A DNA stretch of 64,000 nt from contig NC_063176.1 in assembly GCF_023159225.1 (NCBI RefSeq), forward strand, positions 11,730,963 through 11,794,962, given 5' to 3'. This document shows positions 23,963 to 33,624 of the stretch, piece by piece. The notes beneath the pieces are model-generated. The model was not told the origin of the DNA, searched no databases, and worked only from the letters and a program-made list of their open reading frames with translations. This DNA is from Perognathus longimembris pacificus (lineage: Eukaryota > Chordata > Mammalia > Rodentia > Heteromyidae). Position 1 is the stretch's first letter, and each line of letters starts with the position of its first letter. The position numbers were made by a program, and so were the translations under genes.

Positions 23963-24188
23963 AGCCTGACACCTGCATCTCAAGCCTGTAATACTGGCTG
24001 AGGATCAAAGAATCATGGTTGGAAGCTAGCCCAGGAATAACATCAGAGAGACTCTTCACTCCAGTAAGCCAGCAAAAAGCTGAAAGTGCAGGTGTGTTTC
24101 AACTGATAGAATTCTAACTCTGAGCAATAAAGCTAAGCAATATCAAACATCATGAGGACATAAGTTTAAGCCCTTGTACTAAGATAGC
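23963..24188 (+). mobile_element. Dimeric B1-headed SINE ending in (GT)n
   Basis: A diverged 7SL-like head ('ctcaagcctgtaatactggc') and a right half with 'gagcaataaagc' lead into 'aagtttaagcccttgtacta'. The 3' end passes directly into a (GT)n microsatellite at 24189-24232, presumably grown from its tail. Confidence 0.65.
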
Positions 24189-24232
24189 GTGTGTGTGTGT
24201 GTGTGTGTGTGTGTATGATTGTGTGTATGTGT
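24189..24232. repeat. (GT)n microsatellite
   Basis: An alternating GT tract with two interruptions, directly 3' of a SINE. Confidence 0.9.
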
Positions 24233-24399
24233 AAATTAAATTTGCAAAAGTAGCTAGCTACTCCTTAGCCTTGGAAAACCTTACAGGTTTCCAGAAATTT
24301 CTCTTTAGAGGACTATCTGACTTTTCAATGAGAATTAACATACTTGTTCCTCACCTTCTAAAAAGGAAAACTATACCTATTAAAAAAAACACTACCATT

Positions 24400-24600
24400 T
24401 ATAACACATTTTGTAAATCCTAGCTATTCAGAGGCAGAGGTCTGAGGATGGAGATTTGAAGCCATCCCAGGCACAAACACCTCGGAGAATCCTAACTCCT
24501 ATAAAATCAAGAAGTGGAGCTGTGGCTCAAGTAATAGAGAACTATCCTTGAGGAAAAAGCCCAGTGAGTAACCAAAGCCATTTTTTCATGCCCCAGTATC
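24400..24600 (+). mobile_element. Dimeric B1-headed SINE
   Basis: Left half contains 'aaatcctagctattcagagg'. The right half contains 'gaagtggagctgtggctcaa' and a degraded B box ending at a (CA)n tract. Confidence 0.7.

Positions 24601-24651
<51 letters not shown>
24601..24651. repeat. (CA)n microsatellite
   Basis: A perfect CA run of about 50 bp at the 3' end of a SINE. Confidence 0.95.
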
Positions 24652-24653
<2 letters not shown>

Positions 24654-24654
24654 T

Positions 24655-25125
24655 ACTTTGTAGGCAAGACACACATTTAGTTCTGTAACTAAAAAAAAAT
24701 AGAGTCAAAAAGCAAAGGCATACCAGGCTGTATAATAGCAGATAATCAACCACTAATGGACCATTTGACACTGCAGCTGTTCATTGAAAAAAGAATATGT
24801 GAAAAAAGCTAAAAACACAGCATTCTTGGAGTTGAGAAAGGTTATATTCTCCAAAACTTATAACTTAAAAGACAAATGATAATTTTCACATTTTTGTCTA
24901 AGAAAAGTCATCTAAAACTGTTAAATGAATAGCACCATTATTTCCTGTTTCGTTTTCAGGCTGTAAATACGGGTATTGTCAAAGTATCTCACCAGCAGGC
25001 TCCCTGTGTACTACTCACTCTTAAAGTCAAACTCCTGGACCATAGCCTTCTCCACAGATTTCTGACATGTTGAAGCAGGTAAAAACTTCAGTTTTTCTTG
25101 CCTACATCTTGCCTACTTCTTGCCT
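24655..25125. other. Unassigned sequence
   Basis: No recognised gene or repeat. Confidence 0.4.
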
Positions 25126-25126
25126 C

Positions 25127-25215
25127 ATCCTGCTCCTCCTCCTCTTCCTTCTCCTCTTCTCCTCTTCCTTCCCCCTCCCCCTCCCCCTCCTCCTCCTCCT
25201 CCTCCTCCTCCTCCA
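25127..25215. repeat. Pyrimidine tract, CTT/CCT/CTCC type
   Basis: About 88 bp of nearly pure C/T on plus, ending in a perfect (CTC)n run. Glu- or Ser/Leu-rich open frames crossing it (25067-25360, both strands) are by-products of the repeat. Confidence 0.9.
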
Positions 25216-25216
25216 A

Positions 25217-25482
25217 GATAGAAGTGAAGCTGTGGCTATCAACAAAAGATAGAGTGAAGAGTTGGCTCAAATGGAAGAGTGCTAGTATTGACCAAAAATG
25301 CTCAGGAGAGCACGAGACCCTGAGATAAAGACACAAGTACAACATGCAAAAAAGTAACACAGTAGTTACACATTTTGTAGTGATTAGGTTTGATCTCTTG
25401 AGTTCATGCCATCATGAAAGCTGTCTTAACAGCAGCCTTTCCCACAGTCACAACCTGCCCATTGAGGAAGTCTACTATAGAG
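25217..25482 (+). repeat. Duplicated block, copy 2 (includes partial SINE)
   Basis: Counterpart of 21447-21711. The SINE head present in copy 1 is absent here; its place is taken by the CTC tract. The shared SINE right half carries the same internal duplication. Copy similarity ends near 'actatagag' at 25482, after which the flanks are unrelated. A 78-codon minus frame (25404-25640) overlaps it but resembles no protein I recognise. Confidence 0.75.
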
Positions 25483-25484
25483 AG

Positions 25485-25838
25485 TTTTGTGTACTTTGTC
25501 ATCGCAAGATTTTCAAGATGTACACTGCTTTTATTTTTACTGCTTTTGCTTTCATTTTCGTTTGTCTTGTTACTATTTCTGGAATCAGATTGGCATAAAC
25601 TTGTAGTCCTCATACTGCCGCCTTCTAAGACTGTTACCAATATTACGTATCATCACACACAGCATTTCCCGACCATAGGACAGCTTAGGAATGGAACGTC
25701 TCAATCGTCTTCCTATTTTCCCAATTAAAAATTATCTTATAATATGTAAAACAATAAATTTATGTATTTCTTCCATTTGTGTATATGTAATCTCTCTAAA
25801 TGACACTGGACTCTTTTACCATTAAAATGAAAAGTTCA
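25485..25838. other. Unassigned sequence
   Basis: Unrecognised. A plus frame at 25414-25728 (104 codons, hydrophobic middle) and its antisense are open, but neither has a recognisable domain or gene structure. Confidence 0.35.
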
Positions 25839-25839
25839 A

Positions 25840-26072
25840 GCTAGCTGCTGTTGATTTACGCTTGTAATCCTAGCTACTTAGGAGAAAGAGATCTGAGGAC
25901 CAAGGTACAAAGCCAGCTCGGGCAGGAAAGTCCATGAAACTCTTTTCTCCAATAAATACTTAAAACAATCCAGAAGTGCCACTGTGGATCAGTGTTAGCC
26001 TTTAGCACAAAGAGAGTCAGGAATAGCACCAAGGCTCTGAGTTCAAGTCCCAGGACTGGCAAAAAAAAACAA
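25840..26072 (+). mobile_element. Dimeric B1-headed SINE
   Basis: Head 'ttgtaatcctagctacttag', right half 'ccagaagtgccactgtgg', B-box-like 'gagttcaagtcccagg' and a tail of A followed by AAAT repeats. Confidence 0.8.
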
Positions 26073-26261
26073 ACCCAGATTAAATAAATAAATAAATGTA
26101 GAAGCTGTGTCATTATTTATTCTGGCCTTTGTGTGTACATTATTCTCAAACAGAATACAGTAGATCAAAACATTTTAAGTCTCAGCTTAAAGTGTGCCAC
26201 TGTCTATAAATAAAAAGTCAAACTCCTGGAGCTTGACTTGTTTTGGTTGATAGCTGGGGAC

Positions 26262-26492
26262 ACATCCCAAGTCTTGAAGTTAGGGTCTCACATTATTGCT
26301 CAGCCTTTTTGCTCATTCTCTATACTGTACCACTTGATTTATGCCTCCAGTCCAGCCTTTTGCTGGTTAACTGGAGATGGAATGTAACAGATGGCATATT
26401 CTGCCCAGATTGGCTTCAGAACATGATCCTTCAGTTCTCAGCTTCTTATTAGCTGGGATTACAGGTGTAAATCCCTGAAGTCTAGTCTCTAC
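26262..26492 (-). mobile_element. Dimeric B1-headed SINE (diverged)
   Basis: On plus it reads the reversed right half ('tgctcagcctttttgctcat', 'gtaccacttgatttatgcct'), the linker 'ctggttaactggagatgga' and the reversed head ('agctgggattacaggtgtaa'). Confidence 0.7.
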
Positions 26493-26494
26493 TC

Positions 26495-27028
26495 ATTATT
26501 TACACATTATTTTCCATGAAAGATTTTAATATCACCTTGGATCTCACAAGTAATTGAGAAAACATTCAGTCCTAAGTATGTAGTATAGCTGATATTATTT
26601 GTATCCTGGGTTAAATAAAGTTATACAGAATATTCAAGCAGTAGTGAACTTTTTTTAAAAAAAAACAAGATTTTATATCCTTTAGAATACACTGGCTTGT
26701 CTCTTGTGCATTACTATGCTTTAAATGCTGATCCGTTCTGTGAAGGCCTTGGTTTTTTAGTAGATCTGTGTTAGAGCAGAGTGTTTGGATATTGCATAGG
26801 TTATTGTGAGCAAAACAAATGGGAAAAGGGCACAGGTATTTCTCAAAGAAAAAAATGATTTTCATAGCTTGTCCAATGTGAAAAGGATGGCCATAATTAG
26901 AGATGTGTAGGTGTCTCTCTTTTATACAGATTTAATCTGTAGTAGTACTTGCACTTTCAGTGTTTAGGAGGATTTCCATCCTAATTTCTACAAAATGTCA
27001 TGTTTTATGTTCGATTGGCTTTCTTTGT
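26495..27028. other. Unassigned sequence
   Basis: No recognised repeat or gene. The minus frame 26611-26865 (84 codons) has no recognisable domain. Confidence 0.4.
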
Positions 27029-27029
27029 T

Positions 27030-27143
27030 GTTTGTTGTTTTGGAGGGATAGCCCCTCACTATGTAGTCTAATCTCACTTCAAATTCAGATTCTCCTTCCT
27101 CTCAAGTGCTGTGATCATCTATTATGTCATAAAGCCTGGCTTT
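27030..27143 (-). mobile_element. B1 monomer (old)
   Basis: The plus strand reads as a reversed B1: 'gggatagcccctcactatgt', 'agtctaatctcacttcaaat', 'cctctcaagtgctgtgatca' and 'cataaagcctggctttc'. No right monomer is attached. Confidence 0.65.
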
Positions 27144-27364
27144 CAGAATACAGTTTGAAACAAAGTAATTTGAAAATCTAAAACCTTTATAGGAATTTCT
27201 TTAGTAACACTCCTTTTATTCTAATGTAAGGTCACTGTAGGGTTGTCTATAACATAAAATTTCTGTAAGATGTGCACCACATATGGTTATATAATAATTT
27301 TATTAGTTGGTACTATTGTTATTACATATGAACCACATAGGAACAATTGCATAGTCAAATTGAA

Positions 27365-27480
27365 AGGCAATAGGAAGTTTCTTCAAAAGACTAAATTTAG
27401 AAACAATACATTATCCAGAAATTCTGCTTCTGGATATATATCACAAAGGTTATGTACTTGGGACTCATTAGGGTAAATGA
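27365..27480 (+). mobile_element. Ancient L1 ORF2 fragment
   Basis: 'ggaagtttcttcaaaagact' leads into 'ccagaaattctgcttctgga' and 'tatatatcacaaagg', in the order of the conserved ORF2 C-terminal region of old L1M elements. Confidence 0.5.
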
Positions 27481-27521
27481 AGAGAGACAACCACTAGGAA
27501 ATATTTACAAAACAGTGAAAA

Positions 27522-27762
27522 GTTGCCACCTGTCTCTGATGCCCATCATCTTAGCTACACAGAGGGCTGAGACCTGAAGGATCATGGTTCAAATTCAGCC
27601 TAAGTAGAAAAATATGTGAGACTACCTACCCAATATAACCAGAAAAATGCTAGAATGGAGGCATGGCTCAAATGACAGAGCATTAGCACAAAAGGTGAGC
27701 ACAAAAGCTGGAGTTAAAGCAAGAGGACCTGTGTTCAAACTCTAGTACTAGTATACACAATA
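27522..27762 (+). mobile_element. B1-headed dimeric SINE (older)
   Basis: Left half 'catcatcttagctacacaga' with 'gggctgagacctgaagg'. The right half reads 'ggaggcatggctcaaatgac' with B-box-like 'gtgttcaaactctagtacta' and an AAAT-rich tail. The 'ctagtac' ending resembles dID rather than Geo. Confidence 0.7.
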
Positions 27763-28442
27763 AATAAATACAAAAGGCAGAATATTAGTGGAACTCAAGC
27801 TTCTTGTGTCTCCCCTTGGGGTGGACAGTGCTAAAACAGCACCTGGAGAAGAGGAAACTCGGGACACGATGGAAATTTAGTCATCCGGGTAAGATTACAA
27901 GTTGTTCTAAAAGGAAAAGGCATATCCACATCTCTGTTATATGAAATGTCTACTGTCAGAATTGATAAATGCAATAATCTGGAAGAAAGAAATGGGTATA
28001 TAACTATGAAATATTTTAATGCGACTGTTCAGATAGGAGGACACTCTTGGCTCTGGATTAATGCTCTCAATCCCATGGTATATTTATTGAGTAAAATGAT
28101 TGTCTTTATCTTCCCCTGTCCATCCTTTGTAGTCATCTTCTTAAGTTACAAATAATGAATATGTTTTGAAAAATTTGTTAAAAACAGAAATTTGTGTAAT
28201 AAAAATGAAACTCTTTGGTGGTATTAAATTAGCTTCTTATGGGAAGTTAAATGCAATTTAGAATAAAAATGTTGTTTTCAATATTAATATATTAAAGGAA
28301 AATGACTACAATTCTTGTATTTACTTTCAATTTTAAACATGTTTGTTGATTGAGCTTATTTGCATTGTGGCACAAATTTTAAGACAACGTCAAGTTCACA
28401 ACATGAATAAATCTTCAGGAGAGAAAATGTTCAATGTGAAAA

Positions 28443-28640
28443 ACTTGAGCTGGATGGGGTGGCTACTTAGTAGACAATAGGAAGAGAATCATAAGTACAA
28501 GGCCAGCTCCAGCAAAGCTGAAAATATCCTATTACACAGATAAAATATAAATCAAAGGGGCTTCAGATGAGGCTCAAGGGGAAGAACACAAGCTTACTCA
28601 AAATCTTAAAAGCCTGAGTTCAATTCTTAGTACCAAGGAA
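28443..28640 (+). mobile_element. B1-dID type SINE (older)
   Basis: A degraded left half is followed by 'cagatgaggctcaaggggaa' and B-box-like 'gagttcaattcttagtacca'. The A-rich tail passes directly into AGCA and then GGAA repeats. Confidence 0.6.
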
Positions 28641-28676
28641 GCAAGCAAGTGAGCAAGCAAGCAGGCAAGAAAGACA

Positions 28677-28890
28677 GCAAAGAAGGAAGGAAGGAAGGAA
28701 GGAAGGAAGGAAGGAAGGAAGGAAGGAAGGAAGGAAGGAAGGAAGGGAGGGAGGGAGGGAGGGAGGGAGGGAGGGAGGGAGGAAGGGAGGAAGGGAGGAA
28801 GGGAGGAAGGGAGGAAGGGAGGAAGGGAGGGAGGAAGGGAGGAAGGGAGGAAGGGAGGAAGGGAGGAAGGGAGGAAGGGAGGGAGGAAGA
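28677..28890. repeat. (GGAA)n/(GGGA)n polypurine microsatellite
   Basis: About 210 bp of pure purine on plus: a run of GGAA units, then GGGA units, then an alternating GGAAGGGA higher-order pattern. It follows a SINE tail. The Lys/Glu/Gly-Arg frame across it (28649-28897) is a translation artefact. Confidence 0.95.
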
Positions 28891-28894
28891 AGTC

Positions 28895-29345
28895 TAAACC
28901 TCTTAAATAAAAGTAAGATATATTATAGACTTGTGCTTATGACTAAATGGAAATACTGAAAATATTTGAAAGTATCATTTTTACTTCATTTGAAAAACAG
29001 AAAACATAAGTGTATTCTATTTATCTTCAGGTAAGTTCCTTTACACTTTGTCATGCGATGTCTTCTTTTAAACAATTGTATTTCTTATTCACACAGAGAT
29101 AGGAGGACTGAAGAAGATAGTCAAGGGCAGGTAGAATGGTTGTCTGTTCAAGGGTTTTTCTGCATCTCAATGCCTTATAATTAGACAGGTGTCATGTCCA
29201 TCCTAAGAAGACCTATCAAAACATGTGGCATTTTTCATTTGATTATTTTTCTTCCCTTCTCAGTTTGACAGAATTGACTGAAGGGGATATGTTTTGCTTT
29301 TTCACTCCAGTTAGTACCAAAATAGAAAAGTAGAAGAGGATGCAA
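28895..29345. other. Unassigned sequence
   Basis: No recognised gene or repeat. Confidence 0.4.
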
Positions 29346-29346
29346 T

Positions 29347-29349
<3 letters not shown>

Positions 29350-29439
<90 letters not shown>

Positions 29440-29454
29440 CTCCCCCCCCCCCCC
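29350..29454. repeat. (CT)n plus poly(C) tract
   Basis: About 87 bp of perfect CT dinucleotide, then CTCCTCC and a C homopolymer. It abuts the tail side of the next SINE, where an A-tail would be expected. The 124-codon minus frame across it is artefactual. Confidence 0.95.
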
Positions 29455-29640
29455 GTCCTGGGCTTTGGACTCAGGGCCTGAGCACTGTCCCTGGCTTCTT
29501 TTTGCTCAAGGCTAGCACTCTGCCACTTGAGCCACAGCACCACTTCTGGCTGTTTTCTATATATGTGGTGCTGGGGAATCAAACCTAGGGCTTCATATAT
29601 ACAAGGCAAGCACTCTTGCCACTAGGCCATATTCCCAGCT
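29455..29640 (-). mobile_element. IDL-Geo dimeric SINE
   Basis: On plus: 'gggctttggactcagggcct', 'cacagcaccacttctggctg' and 'actaggccatattcccagct'. Its tail has been replaced by the CT/C tract to the left. Confidence 0.9.
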
Positions 29641-29644
29641 CTAG

Positions 29645-30285
29645 TGAACAATTCTCTACAGAGCAATAGCATAAGCACAGACTGTGCCAAGGAAAGCCAC
29701 ACTTAACTCCAGATAAGTCACTGTTAATTTTCAGTAAATCCAAGTCAGAAAAGTACATAGCAAATCTTAATTTCCTGGGAAATGTACCAAACATGTCAAA
29801 AATTTAGCTAAGTTAACCTCTGTCCTGGGGTCAAGCAAGATGCACACATAGTAAATGTGATAAGAACATTCATTAGAAAAGAAATATGGCAGAAAAAATA
29901 AAGATATGGCATAAATATACTATGAGAAGAAAGCACTTCAGCTTTTCTCAGCCATCTTTCTGGTTAGAGATCCTTGAAGATGGCTTTCTAATTTGTGGAT
30001 CTCCTTTCTGTTCCCCACAAAGTTGTGATGCTAAATATTTAATATCCCTTTATTTAATATTTTGTAGTCCCTCTTCCCCATTTCATTGTCAATCAGGTTT
30101 TGGTTTGGATAGGCGGCAATACTCTGACTGCTTGTTTTTTGTATCACCATAGAGATGTCTTCGCAGTTCACTGAGATTTGTTTCAGTACATTTTAATAAT
30201 GTCAGGAAGTAGAAATAATCTAAATGAACTGAGTAACCAAGCATAAAAAGTCTTGTTAGTTGGTAAGCTAAAAAGACAGTCTAAA
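29645..30285. other. Unassigned sequence
   Basis: No recognised repeat. The plus frame 29886-30152 (88 codons) has no recognisable domain. Confidence 0.4.
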
Positions 30286-30289
30286 GAAT

Positions 30290-31412
30290 GGAAGATTTCT
30301 GACAGCTATACATTAGAAAATGACTTAATATCGAGAATATAGAGAGAGCTTAACAAACTAAAATCTCAAAGAATCAGTAACCCAGTTAATAAACGGAATA
30401 ACGAGATAAATACAAATTTCTCTAGAGAAGAACTAAAAGTAGCCAACAGATATGTGAAGAAAAGTACACTCTGGCCATAAGGGAATTGTAAATCAAAGCA
30501 ACACTAACCCCAGTTACAATTGCATCCTTAGTAATACAACAATAACAGATTCTGGCAAGGGTGTGGTAAAATGGAACTCTAATACACTGTATAAAGCAAT
30601 GTAGATGTTTCTTTAAAAACTGAACACAAAACTAACCTGTAACCTAGCAATCACACTCTTGGGCATTTACCCAAAGATTACAAGCCAGAATATAGTGAAG
30701 CCAGCAGCACAAGTATTCTCAGTTTAGCACCCTTCACCATAACCAAGGTATGAAATTAGCCCAGATGCTCTTCACTGTATGAATGGATCAATAAAATATA
30801 CAACACATATGCACAACGGAATTTTACTCATTTATTAGACAGAATGGTATTTCATCATTTGCAAATAAATAGAAGAACTTGGAAAAATATTTTAAGTGAA
30901 TTCAGGCCCAGAGAAGCCAAGGGTATATGTTTTCTCTCATATGTGGAAGCCAGAATTAGTTTGTAAACATGTAAGTATATACATTGACTAGTCTACAAAT
31001 ATGTAAGTAAATATGTTGAGAGTTATTCAAGTGTAAACAAATGTATTATATGAAGTAAGGTAGATTCTGAGGCGAATTCGGTGTTTTATGTTGTTGTTGT
31101 TTTGTTTTCTGTGTTTTTCTTTCTTTAGGAAAGTTGAGTCAAAGAGCAACAAATAACACCCAGATATGGAAATAGGTCCTTGAATGAGTTGGCATCCAGG
31201 TGAAGAGAAAAGGGGAGGAAAAAAAAGAAAACAAATTCAGTCCATATCGTGCAAAATTCAAAGTGAGGGAGAGAGTTTGGGAGGGAGGGAGTTTGGGAGG
31301 GAGGGGTGACAGTGTTCAGAGGGCTGACAATGACCAAATGCATTGCAGCTATAAACCGTTTTGTTGAATGGTAACTCCTTTGTATAACTACTTAAAGATA
31401 ATAAAATAAAGT
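30290..31412 (+). mobile_element. Older L1 fragment: ORF2 C-terminal part and 3' UTR
   Basis: Recognisable ORF2 order: 'agaatatagagagagctta', 'gccaacagatatgtgaagaa', 'attctggcaagggtgtggt', 'gggcatttacccaaagatta' and 'ttaagtgaattcaggcccag'. The 3' UTR includes a repeated GGGAGGGAGTTT motif (31270-31305) and ends 'ataactacttaaagataata' plus A-rich tail. The reading frame is destroyed throughout. Confidence 0.8.
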
Positions 31413-31439
31413 AATTTTTAGAAGTCTGATTTTGGCAGA

Positions 31440-31790
31440 TGCTAATGCACATCCTCACATGTTTACAGACATATTTACACCCTCACATTTACATCCTACC
31501 CTCCAATTTTCAAACACATTCACACACATGCGCTCACTATTATGATCATACACACACTCTAAGATGTTATCACTCATTCACACAGTCATACAGAGACACA
31601 CGCAGGCTCACGCACACTTAAACACACTCATTCCTAGATGTTCCATGTATTCATATGTGTACGTATATGCACATAATTACTCACATGCAACTCATACACT
31701 CAAATGCACGCACACATTTACTCACTCACATAGACTCTCACTTGTACGCTCACACACATGCATACACATATTTACTCACAGGTAACTCAA
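31440..31790 (+). repeat. Degenerate CACA/CTCA-rich tandem region
   Basis: About 350 bp dominated by variants of 'cacacactcatacac' on plus with irregular spacing. It looks like a decayed microsatellite or minisatellite grown from a CA tract. Thr/His-rich frames across it are artefacts. Confidence 0.7.
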
Positions 31791-31799
31791 CTGTGGAAC

Positions 31800-32315
31800 A
31801 CATCAGCAGTGTCTTTCTTACTTTGCAGTTCTAGAAACTGTTTCCTTTCCTCTTTATTCTTGGACTGTGGAGTGAGAAGAGAAGGGAAGTCTGATTTATA
31901 CCATCTTGTCTGCATCTGTCTCTTCTACCACGCACTGACACAATTTGTGTAGACAGTTGCACAGTGTGAGATGGGTCATTGGGAATAATTAATGCAGTCA
32001 TCACTTTTATAAGTTATGCAATTTATCATCTTAAGCTTCCACCTAAGAAGGCAAGCATGTGAATAATGAAATATATTGTAGCAATTTCACTGCTCAAAGA
32101 ATGATTGTCTTAAAGCTTTATACAATGTGTAATGTTTAAAATTCACATTAGTTGAAAACTTTTGAGCAATGAGGTACTTAAACATCATATCCCTAAATAT
32201 TTGAAGAAAAACTTGCTTGCATACCTATTCCTTTAAAACATATTGTTAGACACTGAAATATTTTTAAGTAAAAATGTTTAGAGAATCAAGAAAAGTAACT
32301 CTTTATTTTTATTTT
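31800..32315. other. Unassigned sequence
   Basis: No recognised gene or repeat. Confidence 0.4.
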
Positions 32316-32317
32316 TT

Positions 32318-32372
32318 AAACTTTTTTCTTTATTGTTAAAGTGTGGTACAGAGGGGTTATAGGCAAGTCACT
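32318..32372 (-). mobile_element. Short L1 3'-end fragment
   Basis: Plus-strand 'ctttattgttaaagtgtgg' with 'tacagaggggttata' matches the reversed terminus of the L1 at 47330-47370. Confidence 0.55.
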
Positions 32373-32490
32373 CTTTAGAATTGTAATGGAAGTGACAGAG
32401 ACAAATCACTCCGATTGTAATGGGAGTAATTATGTAGTAAAGGACATACTTACACCTATAGTTACATAGAAAATATACATACAAAAAAAT

Positions 32491-32703
32491 AGCATCAGGT
32501 GCTGGTGTCTCATGCCTGTAATCCTAGCTACTCAACAGGCTAAGACCTGAGGGTCATGGTTCAAAACCAGCTCTGGTAAGAAAGTTATGAGATTCCTATC
32601 TCTAATTAACCACCTAGAAGCTGGAAATAGAGGAGTGGCTCAAGTGGTAGATTACTAGCTTTGGCAACAAAAGCTCAAGGACCAACACAAAAGAAAAATA
32701 ATA
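32491..32703 (+). mobile_element. Dimeric B1-headed SINE
   Basis: A well-preserved head ('gtctcatgcctgtaatccta', then 'gctactcaacaggctaagac'), linker 'ctaattaaccacctagaagc', and right half 'gagtggctcaagtggtagat' with A-rich tail. Confidence 0.85.
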
Positions 32704-33074
32704 ATCAAATGGTCTTAAATGTACTAAACTGGTCAAATAACATCTTTAAGGAAATATGAATATATATATATATGTATGTATTCATGAATATTGGATGAAC
32801 ATATCCACAGAGAAATCTCTAACCCAAGACAAGGCAAGAATAAGAAAATGTAGAGGTCTTTCTAAAGCACAAATCACCCTGCTTGAAATGAACAAGTGAA
32901 GAAATTTTTGTTTCATTGTATTCTACTGATCAGACAAAACATAATGCAGCTGGCATAAAATTCCTTTGAAACAAATGGCTACCATGTTTCATTGTTTCAA
33001 CACACATACTAATTTTACTCATTTATAAGGTGTCCTCTGAAGTTTTGACTGTATGCTCCAACAGGGCAAGTACC

Positions 33075-33209
33075 ATATTTATCACCTCCCCTCTCCCCCC
33101 CCCCCATGAAAGATATACAGTTGGCTTACAGCAATATAAAATGATGTTTATCAAGACAAATTCCAAGAAATGTGAGCAGTTTCTTATTGTATTCTTTGTG
33201 GTTTCTTCT

Positions 33210-33241
<32 letters not shown>

Positions 33242-33615
33242 TTCTTCTTCTTCTTCTTCTTCTTCTTCTTCTTCTTCTTCTTCCTCCTCCTCCTCCTCCT
33301 CCTCCTCCTCCTCCACCTCCCCCTCCCCCTCCCCCTCCTCCTCCTTCTTCTTTCCTTTTCTCTTTGTATTATTCCCTCTGTCACTGTTTTTTTTTTTTTC
33401 TGTACCCTTTGTCTTGAGTAGGGAATGCATAGAAACTGTTGAACAAAGGGTGAACCACTCCAACAATGACACTCAGTAGATACTATGTTGGGAATGAACT
33501 ATACAACTTGAGAGGAAAGGAAGTCTGGAGGGGAAACACTGGCATAGAATGAGGATGGTGGTGATACTGTTCAACAGGAAATGCACTCATTCCCTTACTT
33601 ACATAAGTGGTAGAA
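33075..33615 (+). mobile_element. L1 3' UTR fragments around a TTC expansion
   Basis: 33138-33615 follows the 3' UTR seen at 23570-23850: 'aattccaagaaatg', 'ctgtacccttt' with 'gtcttgagtag', 'gaacaaagggtgaac' and a 'ggaggggaaacactgg' region. A short C-rich piece at 33075-33137 looks like the same type of 3' UTR in the opposite orientation ('acagttggcttacagcaata'). The centre has been overgrown by the microsatellite listed next. Confidence 0.6.
33205..33352. repeat. (TTC)n/(TCC)n polypyrimidine tract
   Basis: About 148 bp of almost pure pyrimidine on plus: a TTC run, then TCC, then CCCTCC and back to TCC/TTC. It lies inside an L1 3' UTR. The long poly-Ser, poly-Leu/Pro, poly-Glu and poly-Lys/Arg frames on both strands are translations of this tract. 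Confidence 0.95.
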
Positions 33616-33624
33616 CATAATTTC

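Noticed and set aside
25404..25640. 78-codon minus-strand frame with a gene-like composition
   Set aside because: No protein recognised. Half of it lies in the duplicated block, where the other copy has a stop.
28649..28897. 82-codon Lys/Glu/Gly/Arg-rich frame
   Set aside because: Produced by the GGAA/GGGA tract. The period-4 repeat leaves every frame open.
29235..29609. 124-codon minus-strand frame with an Arg-Glu repeat
   Set aside because: A fusion of an IDL-Geo SINE, the CT tract and flanking sequence.
31439..31785. His/Thr-rich overlapping frames
   Set aside because: Translations of a degenerate CA-rich repeat.
33023..33479. 149-codon frames on both strands with poly-Glu or poly-Ser, plus poly-Leu/Pro and Lys/Arg frames
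   Set aside because: They are translations of the TTC/TCC microsatellite in different frames and have no flanking gene structure.
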